Positions 1-6,662 of a DNA stretch of 15,958 bases are shown one piece after another. The stretch's first letter is position 1, and the number at the start of each line of letters is the position of its first letter. Source of the stretch: a bacterium. GTDB lineage: Bacteria; Ratteibacteria; UBA8468. The DNA is taken from NCBI GenBank assembly GCA_030637775.1, contig DAOWFY010000033.1, forward strand, positions 1-15,958. Direction: 5' to 3'. The notes under the pieces are model-generated. The model was given only the letters and a program-made list of their open reading frames with translations. It did no database searches and was not told the DNA's origin. Position numbers and translations under genes: made by a program.

Positions 1-2
1 GT

Positions 3-347
3 CCGCTTAGATTCGGAACAATATTCTTTACCGAAAAGGCCCCGGTAATTGAAATCCATCCCTTAAAGGAAAAGGGATGGATTTCTCTCCGGGTAAAAAA
101 TATAAAAGGGGGAAGGGAGGAATTGATTCTCCAAACCACATCCTTCAGTGCAGAAAGTCAACCGACTACTTCCTCTCTTTCAATAGAGCTTTCTCCAGGA
201 GAGGAAAGGAGATTGAAATTTCCTTATCGAAAGAAAAATAGTTTCTCGCTTCTGATTGAAGCCCTCTTTCCAAAAGAAAAGCAGCCCTTCTTCCGCTCAA
301 TTATTCCCCTACCGAGCCCCCCTATTCAGAAATCTTCCTTAAAATAG
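3..347 (+). CDS. C-terminal end of an unidentified protein (5' partial)
   Basis: An open frame enters from the left edge (first full codon at 3) and runs without a stop to TAA at 345-347, giving about 114 residues. It includes a stretch upstream of the TTG at 123, so that TTG is probably internal and the real start lies outside the window. The residues alternate hydrophobic and polar as in a beta-sandwich (for example GWISLRVKNIKGG, then SLSIELSPGEERRLKF), which resembles an Ig-like or accessory domain of an exported protein, but no family is recognisable. It is the only plus-strand gene here. Its 3' end overlaps the convergent TPR gene by 26 bp, with no terminator visible between them. The coding call rests on the uninterrupted frame and protein-like composition; function is unknown. 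Confidence 0.6.
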   Translation, partial: PLRFGTIFFTEKAPVIEIHPLKEKGWISLRVKNIKGGREELILQTTSFSAESQPTTSSLSIELSPGEERRLKFPYRKKNSFSLLIEALFPKEKQPFFRSIIPLPSPPIQKSSLK

Positions 348-1017
348 CCTTTGCTTTTGCTACCAGGTTCCTGTCGGTTGAGATCTCCATAATCTGGCTG
401 CAGAGCCGAATGAGATGCCGCGCAGCAATCCCTCTCTCGGTTGGGCTTTCTGTCTCCTCATAGATACCTTCCCAGAGAAGGAGTGCATCCTTATAGGAAC
501 CGACCTCCGTAGTGGCTCTGGCTAAAAATCTCTTAATGAAATCGGGACATTCCGGATGGGTAGTCGCAGCCTCAAGATAACGGACTGCTCCTCGATAGTC
601 CTCTAACCGGAAGTAAGAGATTACTCCCGCGTAAAATGGAATTTCCCAACTTGCCCCCGGATTATTTTCTAATCCCTTGGAGAGAATCCGGATAGAGAGC
701 TCTGGTCTTTTATTACTTAAAGTCAAGCCGGCAAGGCGATAGGCCATTATGAAGTGGGGGTCAAGATCAGTTATTCGCTCTATCTTTTGATAAATGGTAG
801 TAGCAATCTCATCGGTAATCTTTTTCGCCTCACCCATATACTGGATTGTCTCCACCCAGAGAACATCTGCCATAAGATTGTTAAAGCCAAGAGCCCCTCT
901 TTCGGAAAGATTAGCTGCTACTCTTACCTTATCTATTGTTAGAGAGCAGGGTACAAGCAAAATAACCAGACAGACAAGAATCAATATCGCCAACTTCTTT
1001 CTATTTATCTTTGCCAT
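322..1017 (-). CDS. membrane-anchored TPR-like protein
   Basis: The 231-residue product begins with a short basic stretch and one hydrophobic segment (about residues 8-28, LAILILVCLVILLVPCSL), read as a signal anchor. The rest is helical, and residues about 80-200 look like tetratricopeptide units (the RLAGLTLSNK region, YRGAVRYLEAATTHPECPDF, YKDALLLWEGIYEE). TPRs mediate protein-protein contacts; no catalytic motif is seen. The start ATG is preceded by AAGGAG about 11 nt upstream. It follows the ABC permease by 18 bp and is probably cotranscribed with it, so it may be an accessory part of that exporter; this is inferred from position only. The N-terminal part (RGALGFNNLMADVLW) looks conserved-type but I cannot name a family. 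Confidence 0.75.
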   Translation of the reverse strand: MAKINRKKLAILILVCLVILLVPCSLTIDKVRVAANLSERGALGFNNLMADVLWVETIQYMGEAKKITDEIATTIYQKIERITDLDPHFIMAYRLAGLTLSNKRPELSIRILSKGLENNPGASWEIPFYAGVISYFRLEDYRGAVRYLEAATTHPECPDFIKRFLARATTEVGSYKDALLLWEGIYEETESPTERGIAARHLIRLCSQIMEISTDRNLVAKAKAILRKISE

Positions 1018-1035
1018 TTTCTTTTTTCTCCTTTC

Positions 1036-1797
1036 TTAAGCAAAATCTTTACTCTTGAAAACCAGAGCCGAGGCTAAAATCATGATTGATGAGTAAAGAA
1101 GGCCGTAGACAATCACCGCAAAGATCATTGAGCCAGGGACATTAAGATTATGAGCTACCGGCCCTCTAATATTAAAATACTGTAAGTTCGGCAGGGCAAA
1201 ATAGAGGAGATTCCCGAAGAACTTGACTACCACATTTCCTGCCCTTTGCACCAAAAATGGTAACTGATAGGTGAGATGTCCGAAGACGAAAATTATGAAG
1301 GTGAAGACGGAGGCCACCATCCCCGAGAAAAAGGTAGAAAAGAAGATGGCGATAGAGGCAAGTAGTATCGCCTCAAAGAAGACCAAGACCACTCCATTAA
1401 CAAGAGCCGCCGTTGCTATCCCTTTTATGGCGACAATGATTAAAAATCCCACTCCCATAATCGCCGTCATCATCAAGATGGTTAATGCTGCGGCCAAAAA
1501 TTCCCCTAACAGAAACTCATGTTTCTTAACCGGTTTAGCTAAGAGGATCTGAATTGTCTTGGACTCTATCTCCTTTGCTACCACCGTGGAACCTACCAGA
1601 ATTGCAACAAGTATCGAAAAAGCAGCGATTCCGGCCAATCCCACATCCTTCATCAATTTTCCCTCCTGCCCTGCCGTTAAAGTCCCATAGAGGCTGGCAT
1701 AAGCAATGGTGATGAGGCAGAAAACCGCCATTACATAGAGGATTTTACTACGCATAAGCCTCTTAAAACTATTCACTCCAATTGTCCAGATATTCAT
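1036..1797 (-). CDS. ABC-2 type transporter permease
   Basis: This 253-residue integral membrane protein has about six hydrophobic segments: near residues 20-40, 55-75, 105-130, 135-155, 160-185 and 222-245. The motif after the second helix (VVAKEIESKTIQILLAKPVKKHEFLLGEFLAA) is typical of the ABC-2 family, where the cytoplasmic segment carries E-x-E/ES-K-T followed by a K/R-P turn. It is expected to form the membrane channel of an exporter driven by the ATPase encoded just upstream. The genes overlap by 4 bp (ATGA), implying translational coupling, and AAGGAG lies about 7 nt before the ATG. The substrate cannot be told; NatB-like sodium export, drug export and envelope-component export all use this architecture. 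Confidence 0.9.
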   Translation of the reverse strand: MNIWTIGVNSFKRLMRSKILYVMAVFCLITIAYASLYGTLTAGQEGKLMKDVGLAGIAAFSILVAILVGSTVVAKEIESKTIQILLAKPVKKHEFLLGEFLAAALTILMMTAIMGVGFLIIVAIKGIATAALVNGVVLVFFEAILLASIAIFFSTFFSGMVASVFTFIIFVFGHLTYQLPFLVQRAGNVVVKFFGNLLYFALPNLQYFNIRGPVAHNLNVPGSMIFAVIVYGLLYSSIMILASALVFKSKDFA

Positions 1798-2738
1798 TTT
1801 TCTCTCCTTTCATCAGGTTTATACTCTTCTCTGCCAATGGCTTTTAGAAAAAAATCCTCCAAAGACTCCTTCTTTGGCACTATCGAAAGACGCTTGCCGC
1901 CGTAATGCTTAATCAAACCCACAACCTCATCCGCTAAAGCCTCCTCCTCAACATCAAATATTATTCTATTCTCCTCCTTTCTTAACTTTTTAACTCTTCC
2001 CTCCAATTTAGCAAGTGCCTCTCCCCTAAGGCCCTCAGCGGAAATCTCCACCTCCTTTGTAGCAAGTAGTTCATCCAATTTACCGGTAGTGATCAATCTA
2101 CCTTCACAAAGGATGCCAATATGGTCGCACATTAATTCTACATCATGCAGCACATGAGAGCAAAAAAAGATTGTCTTTCCCTCCGCTCTCACCTTGGAGA
2201 TGATGTTCCGAATCTCCTTTCGTCCCATCGGGTCAAGTCCGGTAATCGGCTCATCAAGAAAGATTAATTTAGGATCATTGATTAGGGCCTGAGCAATACC
2301 GATGCGCTGCAGCATCCCTCGAGAAAAGCGACGAAGAATTTGTTTTCTCTCCTCAGTAAGGCCAACCAGAGTAAGAAGTTGCTCAACTTTGTTAACCCGG
2401 TCTCTTCTGGGGATATGAAATATCTTACCAAAGAAATCAAGAAATTCCTCCGCAGAAAGGTCCTCATAAAAATAAGGGTTTTCTGGGAGAAAACCCAAAT
2501 CCTTCCTGACGTCGGTCTCGCTAACTTCCTTTCCCAAAACCCAGGCTCTTCCCGAAGTAGGAGCAATCAGGTTCAAGAGGAGTTTTATGGTCGTGGTCTT
2601 CCCAGCCGCATTGGGACCGAGAAATCCATAGATTTGATTGACCGGAACTTCCAAATTAAGATTATCAAGAGCTTTTGTCCCTCTGCCACCACGATAGACC
2701 TTGGTTAAATTCTCTGTCTTAATCGCTAATGATGTCAT
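1794..2738 (-). CDS. ABC transporter ATP-binding protein
   Basis: A 314-residue cytoplasmic ATPase that would energise the ABC-2 permease encoded next. Walker A is GPNAAGKTT at about residues 41-49 (Ala replaces the usual Gly in GPNGAGKT). The signature motif is FSRGMLQR around 138-145, Walker B is LIFLDEP around 158-164, followed by a D-loop GLDP and the switch His in FFCSHVLHD. The last roughly 90 residues form the usual C-terminal extension of CcmA/NatA-type exporters. No Shine-Dalgarno precedes the ATG. A strong sigma70-like promoter ends only about 12 nt upstream, so the message may be nearly leaderless. It heads a three-gene operon with the permease and the TPR protein, separate from the prs operon upstream. 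Confidence 0.95.
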   Translation of the reverse strand: MTSLAIKTENLTKVYRGGRGTKALDNLNLEVPVNQIYGFLGPNAAGKTTTIKLLLNLIAPTSGRAWVLGKEVSETDVRKDLGFLPENPYFYEDLSAEEFLDFFGKIFHIPRRDRVNKVEQLLTLVGLTEERKQILRRFSRGMLQRIGIAQALINDPKLIFLDEPITGLDPMGRKEIRNIISKVRAEGKTIFFCSHVLHDVELMCDHIGILCEGRLITTGKLDELLATKEVEISAEGLRGEALAKLEGRVKKLRKEENRIIFDVEEEALADEVVGLIKHYGGKRLSIVPKKESLEDFFLKAIGREEYKPDERREK

Positions 2739-2750
2739 AACTGTTTTTAG

Positions 2751-2778
2751 ATATTACCACATAAAACAATCCTGTCAA
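2751..2778 (-). promoter_or_regulatory. sigma70-like promoter of the ABC exporter operon
   Basis: On the minus strand TTGACA (2778-2773) is a perfect -35 box, followed by a 16-bp spacer and TAATAT (2756-2751), one mismatch from the consensus -10. A start point six to seven bases further on would fall near 2744-2745, leaving a 5' leader of only about 6-7 nt before the ATG at 2738. The A-rich TAAAAACAGTT stretch between contains no ribosome binding site. The box match is seen directly; use as a promoter is inferred. Confidence 0.7.
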
Positions 2779-2788
2779 CATATACAAA

Positions 2789-2900
2789 GGCGAGGGAGTT
2801 TCTGTAGCGGCATTAGACCCCGTATGAATGCTTAAGCAGAGGAGGAGTCCATAGCGAGCATCTCTGCGAGCGTGCCGCCTAAGAAACTGCCCGAGCCTCC
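2789..2900. other. 112-bp structured intergenic element (candidate ncRNA or MITE)
   Basis: Most of the prs to ABC intergenic space is one long imperfect palindrome. Arms include AGTTTCT (2797-2803) with AGAAACT (2882-2888), GCGGCA (2807-2812) with TGCCGC (2873-2878), and outer GGC..GGG with CCC..GCC. Inside, GACCCC/GGAGTCC and GCAGAG/CTCTGC can form further, partly competing stems. The GC content is clearly higher than in neighbouring DNA. Read on the minus strand the inner GACTCC/GGGGTC stem closes with a G-U pair; read on the plus strand the outer stem gains tandem G-A pairs, so the strand is undecided. There is no terminator-type U tract. It could be a structured RNA, a leader or trailer of prs, or a non-autonomous mobile element. 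Confidence 0.5.
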
Positions 2901-2901
2901 T

Positions 2902-3837
2902 TTAAATAAACAGGGAACTGACACTTTTTTCTAAGTGGATACATTTGATTGCTTCTCCCAGAAGAGAGGCAACGGAGAGAACCTTAATCTTTTTAAATTT
3001 CTTTTCTTCCCTTAAGGGGATGGTATTGGTAATGATAAGTGCCTTTATGGCAGAGACCGCAATATTCTGGGTAGCCTTCCCGGAAAGTACCCCATGAGTG
3101 ATACTCGCATAAATATTTCTTGCACCATTTTCCTTCAAGGTAGTTGCTGCCTCACAAAGTGTCCCTCCGGTAGCGATAAGATCATCAACAATAACTACAT
3201 TCTTTCCTTTAATTTCGCCAATGACATTCATCATCTCTACGCTCTCAGGAGAATTTCTCCTTTTATCCACAACGGCAAGGGAGGCATGTAATCTCTTGGC
3301 AAATGCTCTGGCGGCCTTAATACTGCCTACATCAGGGGCAACGACCACCAAATTAGAAAGATTCAGTCCCCGGAAATATTTAATCAAGACCGGGGCGGCA
3401 AAAAGATGATCGAGCGGAATGTCAAAAAAACCCTGAATCTGAGGGGTATGGAGATCCATTGTCAGCACTCGGTTTGCTCCCGCGGCCGTGATAAGATTGG
3501 CCACCAGCTTAGCGGTAATTGGTACCCTTGGCTGATCTTTCCAATCCTGCCGGGCATAACCATAATAGGGTAATACCGCAGTGATCCTTTCTGCAGAAGC
3601 TCTTCTTGCCGCATCAATCATCACTAAAAGTTCCATCAGATTTTCATTCACCGGAGAAGATATGGACTGAACAACAAAGACATCTGTACCCCGGACATTC
3701 TCCTCAATCTTTACCGAAACCTCCCCATCAGAAAACCGGCCCACCTTTACCTTACCTAAAGGAAGTTTTAAATAATTACAGATTTTCTCAGCTAATTGCC
3801 GATTGCTATTGCCCGTGAAGATTTTACATTGATCCAT
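2902..3837 (-). CDS. prs: ribose-phosphate pyrophosphokinase (PRPP synthetase)
   Basis: It makes PRPP from ribose 5-phosphate and ATP for nucleotide, His and Trp synthesis. The 311 residues match the usual class I length of about 315. Visible motifs are FSDGE (35-39), the ATP-site region YYGYARQDWK (91-100), the catalytic-loop region VVAPDVGSIKAARAFAKRL (about 165-183), and the PRPP loop VDDLIATGGT (217-226). In the E. coli enzyme that loop reads DDMIDTGGT, so Ala222 stands in place of an Asp; archaeal-type enzymes also vary here, and activity is still expected. AAGGGG lies about 5 nt before the ATG, inside the end of glmU, with which it overlaps by 14 bp, implying translational coupling. The usual next genes, L25 (ctc) and pth, are absent. 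Confidence 0.97.
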   Translation of the reverse strand: MDQCKIFTGNSNRQLAEKICNYLKLPLGKVKVGRFSDGEVSVKIEENVRGTDVFVVQSISSPVNENLMELLVMIDAARRASAERITAVLPYYGYARQDWKDQPRVPITAKLVANLITAAGANRVLTMDLHTPQIQGFFDIPLDHLFAAPVLIKYFRGLNLSNLVVVAPDVGSIKAARAFAKRLHASLAVVDKRRNSPESVEMMNVIGEIKGKNVVIVDDLIATGGTLCEAATTLKENGARNIYASITHGVLSGKATQNIAVSAIKALIITNTIPLREEKKFKKIKVLSVASLLGEAIKCIHLEKSVSSLFI

Positions 3838-4573
3838 TCTTTCCCCTTTTTAAAATCTCCTCTGCCCTTATCAGATCTTCCTTGCGGTTAATCCCTAAGA
3901 TCTCATCAGGGTCATCTGTCCGGTAAGAAGCAATCCTCTTTCCTCTTCTCCTAAGAATCCTAATGGTATCGGTAAGGTAATATTCATTCTTGATATTATC
4001 CGGTTTAATTTCGCAAAGCGCAGCAAAGAGTAACTCTTTCTGAAAGATGTAAACACCGGCATTAATCTCTCTGATGAAGCGCTCTTTTGGAGAAGCGTCG
4101 AGTTCCTCAATAATTCCCTCAACCGAACCATCTCCATTCCTTAAAATCCTTCCATAACCTGTAGGATCAAGGAAATTTGTGGTAAGGATTGTTGCCGCCG
4201 CCTTTTCCTTTTTATGGATGGCAATAAGATTCTTCAAGGTGGAAAGTGTCAAAAGAGGTGTATCGCCACAGAGCACTAAAATATCATTTTTGCAGAAGGA
4301 AAGGTAAGGCTCTACCTGTCGGACTGCGTGCCCTGTACCCAAAAGTCCCCTTTGTTCCACAAACTCTATCTTTTCTCCTTCTAACTCTTTTTTCACCTCC
4401 TCCTTTTGATGACCAACAACCACAATAATCCTCTCTAAATTCAATCCTTTTAACTTAGAGATGATATAGAGGAGCATCGACCTTCCAAAAAGGCGTGTTA
4501 GAACCTTCTGACCATTGGAATTCATCCTTGTTCCCAGACCTGCCGCCAAAACAATCGCAATTAAACCTTCCAT
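3824..4573 (-). CDS. glmU: GlmU-type N-acetylglucosamine-1-phosphate uridylyltransferase (N-domain only)
   Basis: A 249-residue nucleotidyltransferase that should join UTP and GlcNAc-1-phosphate to give UDP-GlcNAc for peptidoglycan and LPS. The pyrophosphorylase signature LAAGLGTRM (9-17) with Lys23 (GQKVL), LLGTGHAV around 81-88, CGDTPLL near residue 102, and YGRI, IEELDA and EINAGVY further on all match the GlmU N-domain. The left-handed beta-helix acetyltransferase half of bifunctional GlmU (about 450 residues) is missing. The ORF ends normally and is coupled to prs, so this looks like a genuine single-domain form, not a truncation. Position between spoVG and prs matches the glmU (gcaD) slot in Firmicutes, which supports the assignment over a generic sugar nucleotidyltransferase. 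GlcN-1-P acetylation would need another enzyme. Confidence 0.88.
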   Translation of the reverse strand: MEGLIAIVLAAGLGTRMNSNGQKVLTRLFGRSMLLYIISKLKGLNLERIIVVVGHQKEEVKKELEGEKIEFVEQRGLLGTGHAVRQVEPYLSFCKNDILVLCGDTPLLTLSTLKNLIAIHKKEKAAATILTTNFLDPTGYGRILRNGDGSVEGIIEELDASPKERFIREINAGVYIFQKELLFAALCEIKPDNIKNEYYLTDTIRILRRRGKRIASYRTDDPDEILGINRKEDLIRAEEILKRGKNGSM

Positions 4574-4582
4574 GATTCTTTA

Positions 4583-4759
4583 TTATTTCGCATAAAGAAC
4601 TTCTCCGCGAGAAACAATCTCCTGGAGAAATTGATCTCCCCTTTCTAATCTTCCATAAGCGAAAGATCCAAATAGAAGAATTTTCTCCGGCTGGTAAGCA
4701 ACCTTCAATTTCTCTACAATAGCTGAGATTGTTTTTCTTGCTTCACGATTATTTGTCAT
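4583..4759 (-). pseudogene. internally deleted MNT-type nucleotidyltransferase remnant
   Basis: A 58-codon minus-strand frame (ATG at 4759, TAA at 4583-4585) starts like a minimal nucleotidyltransferase (MNT, of HEPN-MNT toxin-antitoxin pairs). A helical lead-in is followed by ILLFGSFAYGRLERGD, the family's G-S motif region. The text then jumps directly to FLQEIVSRGEVLYAK, which resembles the usual C-terminus of the same family (..I..G..LY). The expected D-x-D metal-binding segment and roughly 40 residues between are absent, so an in-frame internal deletion is the simplest reading and catalysis is impossible. It begins 24 bp after the DUF1284 gene and ends 9 bp before glmU. No HEPN partner is present. 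Confidence 0.7.
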
Positions 4760-4783
4760 TTCTCTGAATTTCTGTTTACTTTT

Positions 4784-5254
4784 TTAATCAATATCTTCAT
4801 ATTTCTTTAAAAATGAAGAGAGCGTCACCAGACCCTTCTCATATTTCTTCTGAAATTTTGGTCCTCCTATCATCTCATCATCAAGAATTGGAATCCGCTC
4901 GGATAATAATTTCACAAGATCTCTTAGCTTCACTACTGAGTCGAATTGTAATCCGAGAGATCGTAAGACTCGTTTATTCGCCCTATTCACTCCCTCGACT
5001 ACACTTGGGTTTTTGGCACTCGAACAACTATGTCTCTTTCCCCACACAGATCCCTTCTTATCCTCAACAAGCCGCTCGCATTTCATGCAAATATCATCGT
5101 ATTCCTCAACAAGTTCCACTTCAACATTCGGGTCAGATTTTATCTTCTCAATCACCTCATTAAATCCTTGGCTGTTGTAACTCTTCGGATAATACCCTTG
5201 ACCAAAATAACCAATGACGTATGTAGGATGGTAGGGTCTTAACCGTATTCTCAT
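4784..5254 (-). CDS. DUF1284 domain protein
   Basis: The first two thirds of this 156-residue protein match DUF1284, a small family proposed to bind iron-sulfur or metal through conserved cysteines. The opening MRIRLRPYHPTYVIGYFGQGYY corresponds to the family's LRPHHLLC..GF.GKGYS. A middle Y-DDICMKCERL holds a CxxC pair, followed by HSCSS and then ANKRVLRSLGL. The family's early Cys (HHLLC) is replaced here (HPTYV). The last 40 residues are an extra tail. A strong Shine-Dalgarno (GGGAGG, 8-9 nt before ATG) lies just after the tRNA-Gln 3' end. The insertion of this gene and the MNT remnant between tRNA-Gln and glmU breaks an otherwise conserved order and suggests an acquired cassette. Biological role unknown. 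Confidence 0.75.
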   Translation of the reverse strand: MRIRLRPYHPTYVIGYFGQGYYPKSYNSQGFNEVIEKIKSDPNVEVELVEEYDDICMKCERLVEDKKGSVWGKRHSCSSAKNPSVVEGVNRANKRVLRSLGLQFDSVVKLRDLVKLLSERIPILDDEMIGGPKFQKKYEKGLVTLSSFLKKYEDID

Positions 5255-5276
5255 TTCAATATCCTCCCGAGCCTAC

Positions 5277-5347
5277 CTGCCCGGCGAGGGTTCGAACCTC
5301 GGATCTCGGCTCCAAAGGCCGGTGTGTTACCATTACACCACCGGGCA
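5277..5347 (-). tRNA. tRNA-Gln (anticodon UUG)
   Basis: The minus strand folds as a full cloverleaf. The acceptor stem TGCCCGG pairs with CCGGGCA (seven pairs), the D arm is GTGT-AATGGTA-ACAC, the anticodon loop is CTTTGGA with anticodon TTG, and the T arm is CGAGG-TTCGAAC-CCTCG. The discriminator is G and the variable loop is four bases. The outermost anticodon-stem pair is a C-A mismatch; the other four pair. CCA is not encoded, so it must be added enzymatically. The gene sits 10 bp after spoVG and 22 bp before the DUF1284 start, so it is probably processed out of a protein-coding transcript. tRNA-Gln next to prs and ispE is a recurrent bacterial arrangement. Confidence 0.95.
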
Positions 5348-5357
5348 ACTCATCACT

Positions 5358-5762
5358 TTATTTTTTCTGTGTCTCGCCTCGCTTTGGCGTTGGATTTGCT
5401 TTTTCCTTCTCATAGGCCTCCAAAACTATCTTCTGGAGGTAATTCCTGAACTCTGTGGTAATCGGGTGAGCCAAATCGCGATGTTCGCTGGAAGAATCTC
5501 CCTCTTCTTTGGGAGCGGTTGCCACTTCAAGTGCTGCTCCGCACTGTCCACAGAACTTGGCCCGAAGAGGATTCTTCGCCATACATTTCGGACAGGGCTT
5601 CTGTAGTCTCCGACTGGGCATTGCTACAAAGAGTCCACTTCTGCCCTCAATGACACGAAGATCCTTAACCACAAAATTGTTATCAAAGGTTATTGAAGCA
5701 TATGCTCTTAACCGACTATTCGGTTTCTCCATCAGGGTAATCCTTGTCTCTGTAATCTCCAT
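5358..5762 (-). CDS. spoVG: SpoVG family regulator with inserted zinc ribbon
   Basis: SpoVG is a small nucleic-acid-binding regulator. Residues 1-52 are a clear SpoVG N-part (MEITETRITL, then SITFDNNFVVKDLRVIEG, GLFVAMPSRR). The family's next segment, HRDLAHPITTEFRNYLQKIVLEAY, resumes at residue 94. Between them lie about 41 extra residues with a four-cysteine zinc ribbon (C57-x2-C60, C71-x2-C74, CPKC..KFCGQCG) plus an acidic, Ser-rich linker. Typical SpoVG is 85-97 residues; this one is 134. The Cys spacing suggests zinc binding, which could alter nucleic acid or partner recognition. AAGGAG lies 6 nt before the ATG. It follows ispE by 12 bp, matching the ispE-spoVG-glmU-prs order of Firmicutes, although nothing else here indicates sporulation. 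Confidence 0.93.
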   Translation of the reverse strand: MEITETRITLMEKPNSRLRAYASITFDNNFVVKDLRVIEGRSGLFVAMPSRRLQKPCPKCMAKNPLRAKFCGQCGAALEVATAPKEEGDSSSEHRDLAHPITTEFRNYLQKIVLEAYEKEKANPTPKRGETQKK

Positions 5763-5774
5763 CTTTTTCTCCTT

Positions 5775-6662
5775 TTAGTCTTGCTCGTCGCTATCGCGAC
5801 CTTCCTTGCTTTCAACAACAAATACCTTTCCTCTTTTCAGTCGGGAAGCAATACCTGATGCATCTTCCTTGCTTCGGGCAATGCCAAAGAGAGACCCTCC
5901 ACTTCCTGACATCAAAGCACCTAAAGCTCCACTCTTTCTGAGAGTTTTCTTAAAATCCTTAATCTCTGGATATTTCTTTAAACTCACCTCCTCTAATCTA
6001 TTAAAAAGATACTTTCCCATTTTCTCTAAATTGCCTTTATCAAGAGCAGATAATATCTTAATCCTATTCTTTCTCTTCGTCAAGTTTAGGCAAAGTTGAT
6101 GATAGACAGTCTCCGTGGAGACCCGAATTTCCGGAACTACAATTACATACCAGATCTTAGGAAAAGGGGAAAGAGGAAAAATCATCTCCCCCCTCCCCTT
6201 TACCAGACATCTCCCTTTTTTAAGAAAGAAAGGAACATCGGAGCCCAATTTTGTGGCCAAGCCAAGCAACCTCTCGGAAGGGAGGTTTATTCTCCAGAGT
6301 TTATTTAAGCCAAGCAAAGTTGTAGCCGCATTACTGCTTCCTCCACCTAAACCAGAAGACAAAGGAATATGCTTTTCAATTTTAATCCTTACACCCTGGT
6401 TTATCTTTAGCTCTGATTTTAAAAGTAGGGCCGCTTGATAAGCAAGATTCTTTTCTTGAGGAAGGCCTGTCCCGTCCACCGAAGCCGAGTTCTTTATTAA
6501 AGAGACCTCTATTCGGCCGGGACTCTCTTTCAAGGTAATCCGATCATAGAGGCTCACCGTATCAATAATTGACTCGATATTGTGGTAGCCGTCCTTTCTT
6601 TTCTCGATCACCTCCAACCAGAGATTGAGTTTTGCGGGTGAGCGTAGAAAGAGAGTTTTCAT
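5775..6662 (-). CDS. ispE: 4-diphosphocytidyl-2-C-methyl-D-erythritol kinase
   Basis: This GHMP-family kinase phosphorylates CDP-ME in the MEP pathway of isoprenoid synthesis, which feeds the polyprenyl carriers used by envelope enzymes such as those encoded further right. The 295-residue length is normal. The N-terminal SPAKLNLWLEV holds the conserved active-site Lys. The ATP loop is PLSSGLGGGSSNAATTLLGLN around residues 101-121, LGSDVPFF (with the catalytic Asp) comes near the middle, and SGALGALMSGSGGSLFG is the GHMP C-terminal motif. The ATG overlaps the grpE stop by 4 bp (ATGA), so translation is likely coupled. It leads into spoVG 12 bp later. Confidence 0.97.
   Translation of the reverse strand: MKTLFLRSPAKLNLWLEVIEKRKDGYHNIESIIDTVSLYDRITLKESPGRIEVSLIKNSASVDGTGLPQEKNLAYQAALLLKSELKINQGVRIKIEKHIPLSSGLGGGSSNAATTLLGLNKLWRINLPSERLLGLATKLGSDVPFFLKKGRCLVKGRGEMIFPLSPFPKIWYVIVVPEIRVSTETVYHQLCLNLTKRKNRIKILSALDKGNLEKMGKYLFNRLEEVSLKKYPEIKDFKKTLRKSGALGALMSGSGGSLFGIARSKEDASGIASRLKRGKVFVVESKEGRDSDEQD

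Noticed and set aside
2789-2900. 6S RNA, SRP RNA or tmRNA in the prs-ABC gap
   Set aside because: The length and the conserved loops of these RNAs do not match what is seen; only the generic structure is supported.
5275-5360. Integrated element attachment site at the tRNA-Gln 3' end
   Set aside because: No integrase and no repeated copy of the tRNA 3' end was seen in the window.
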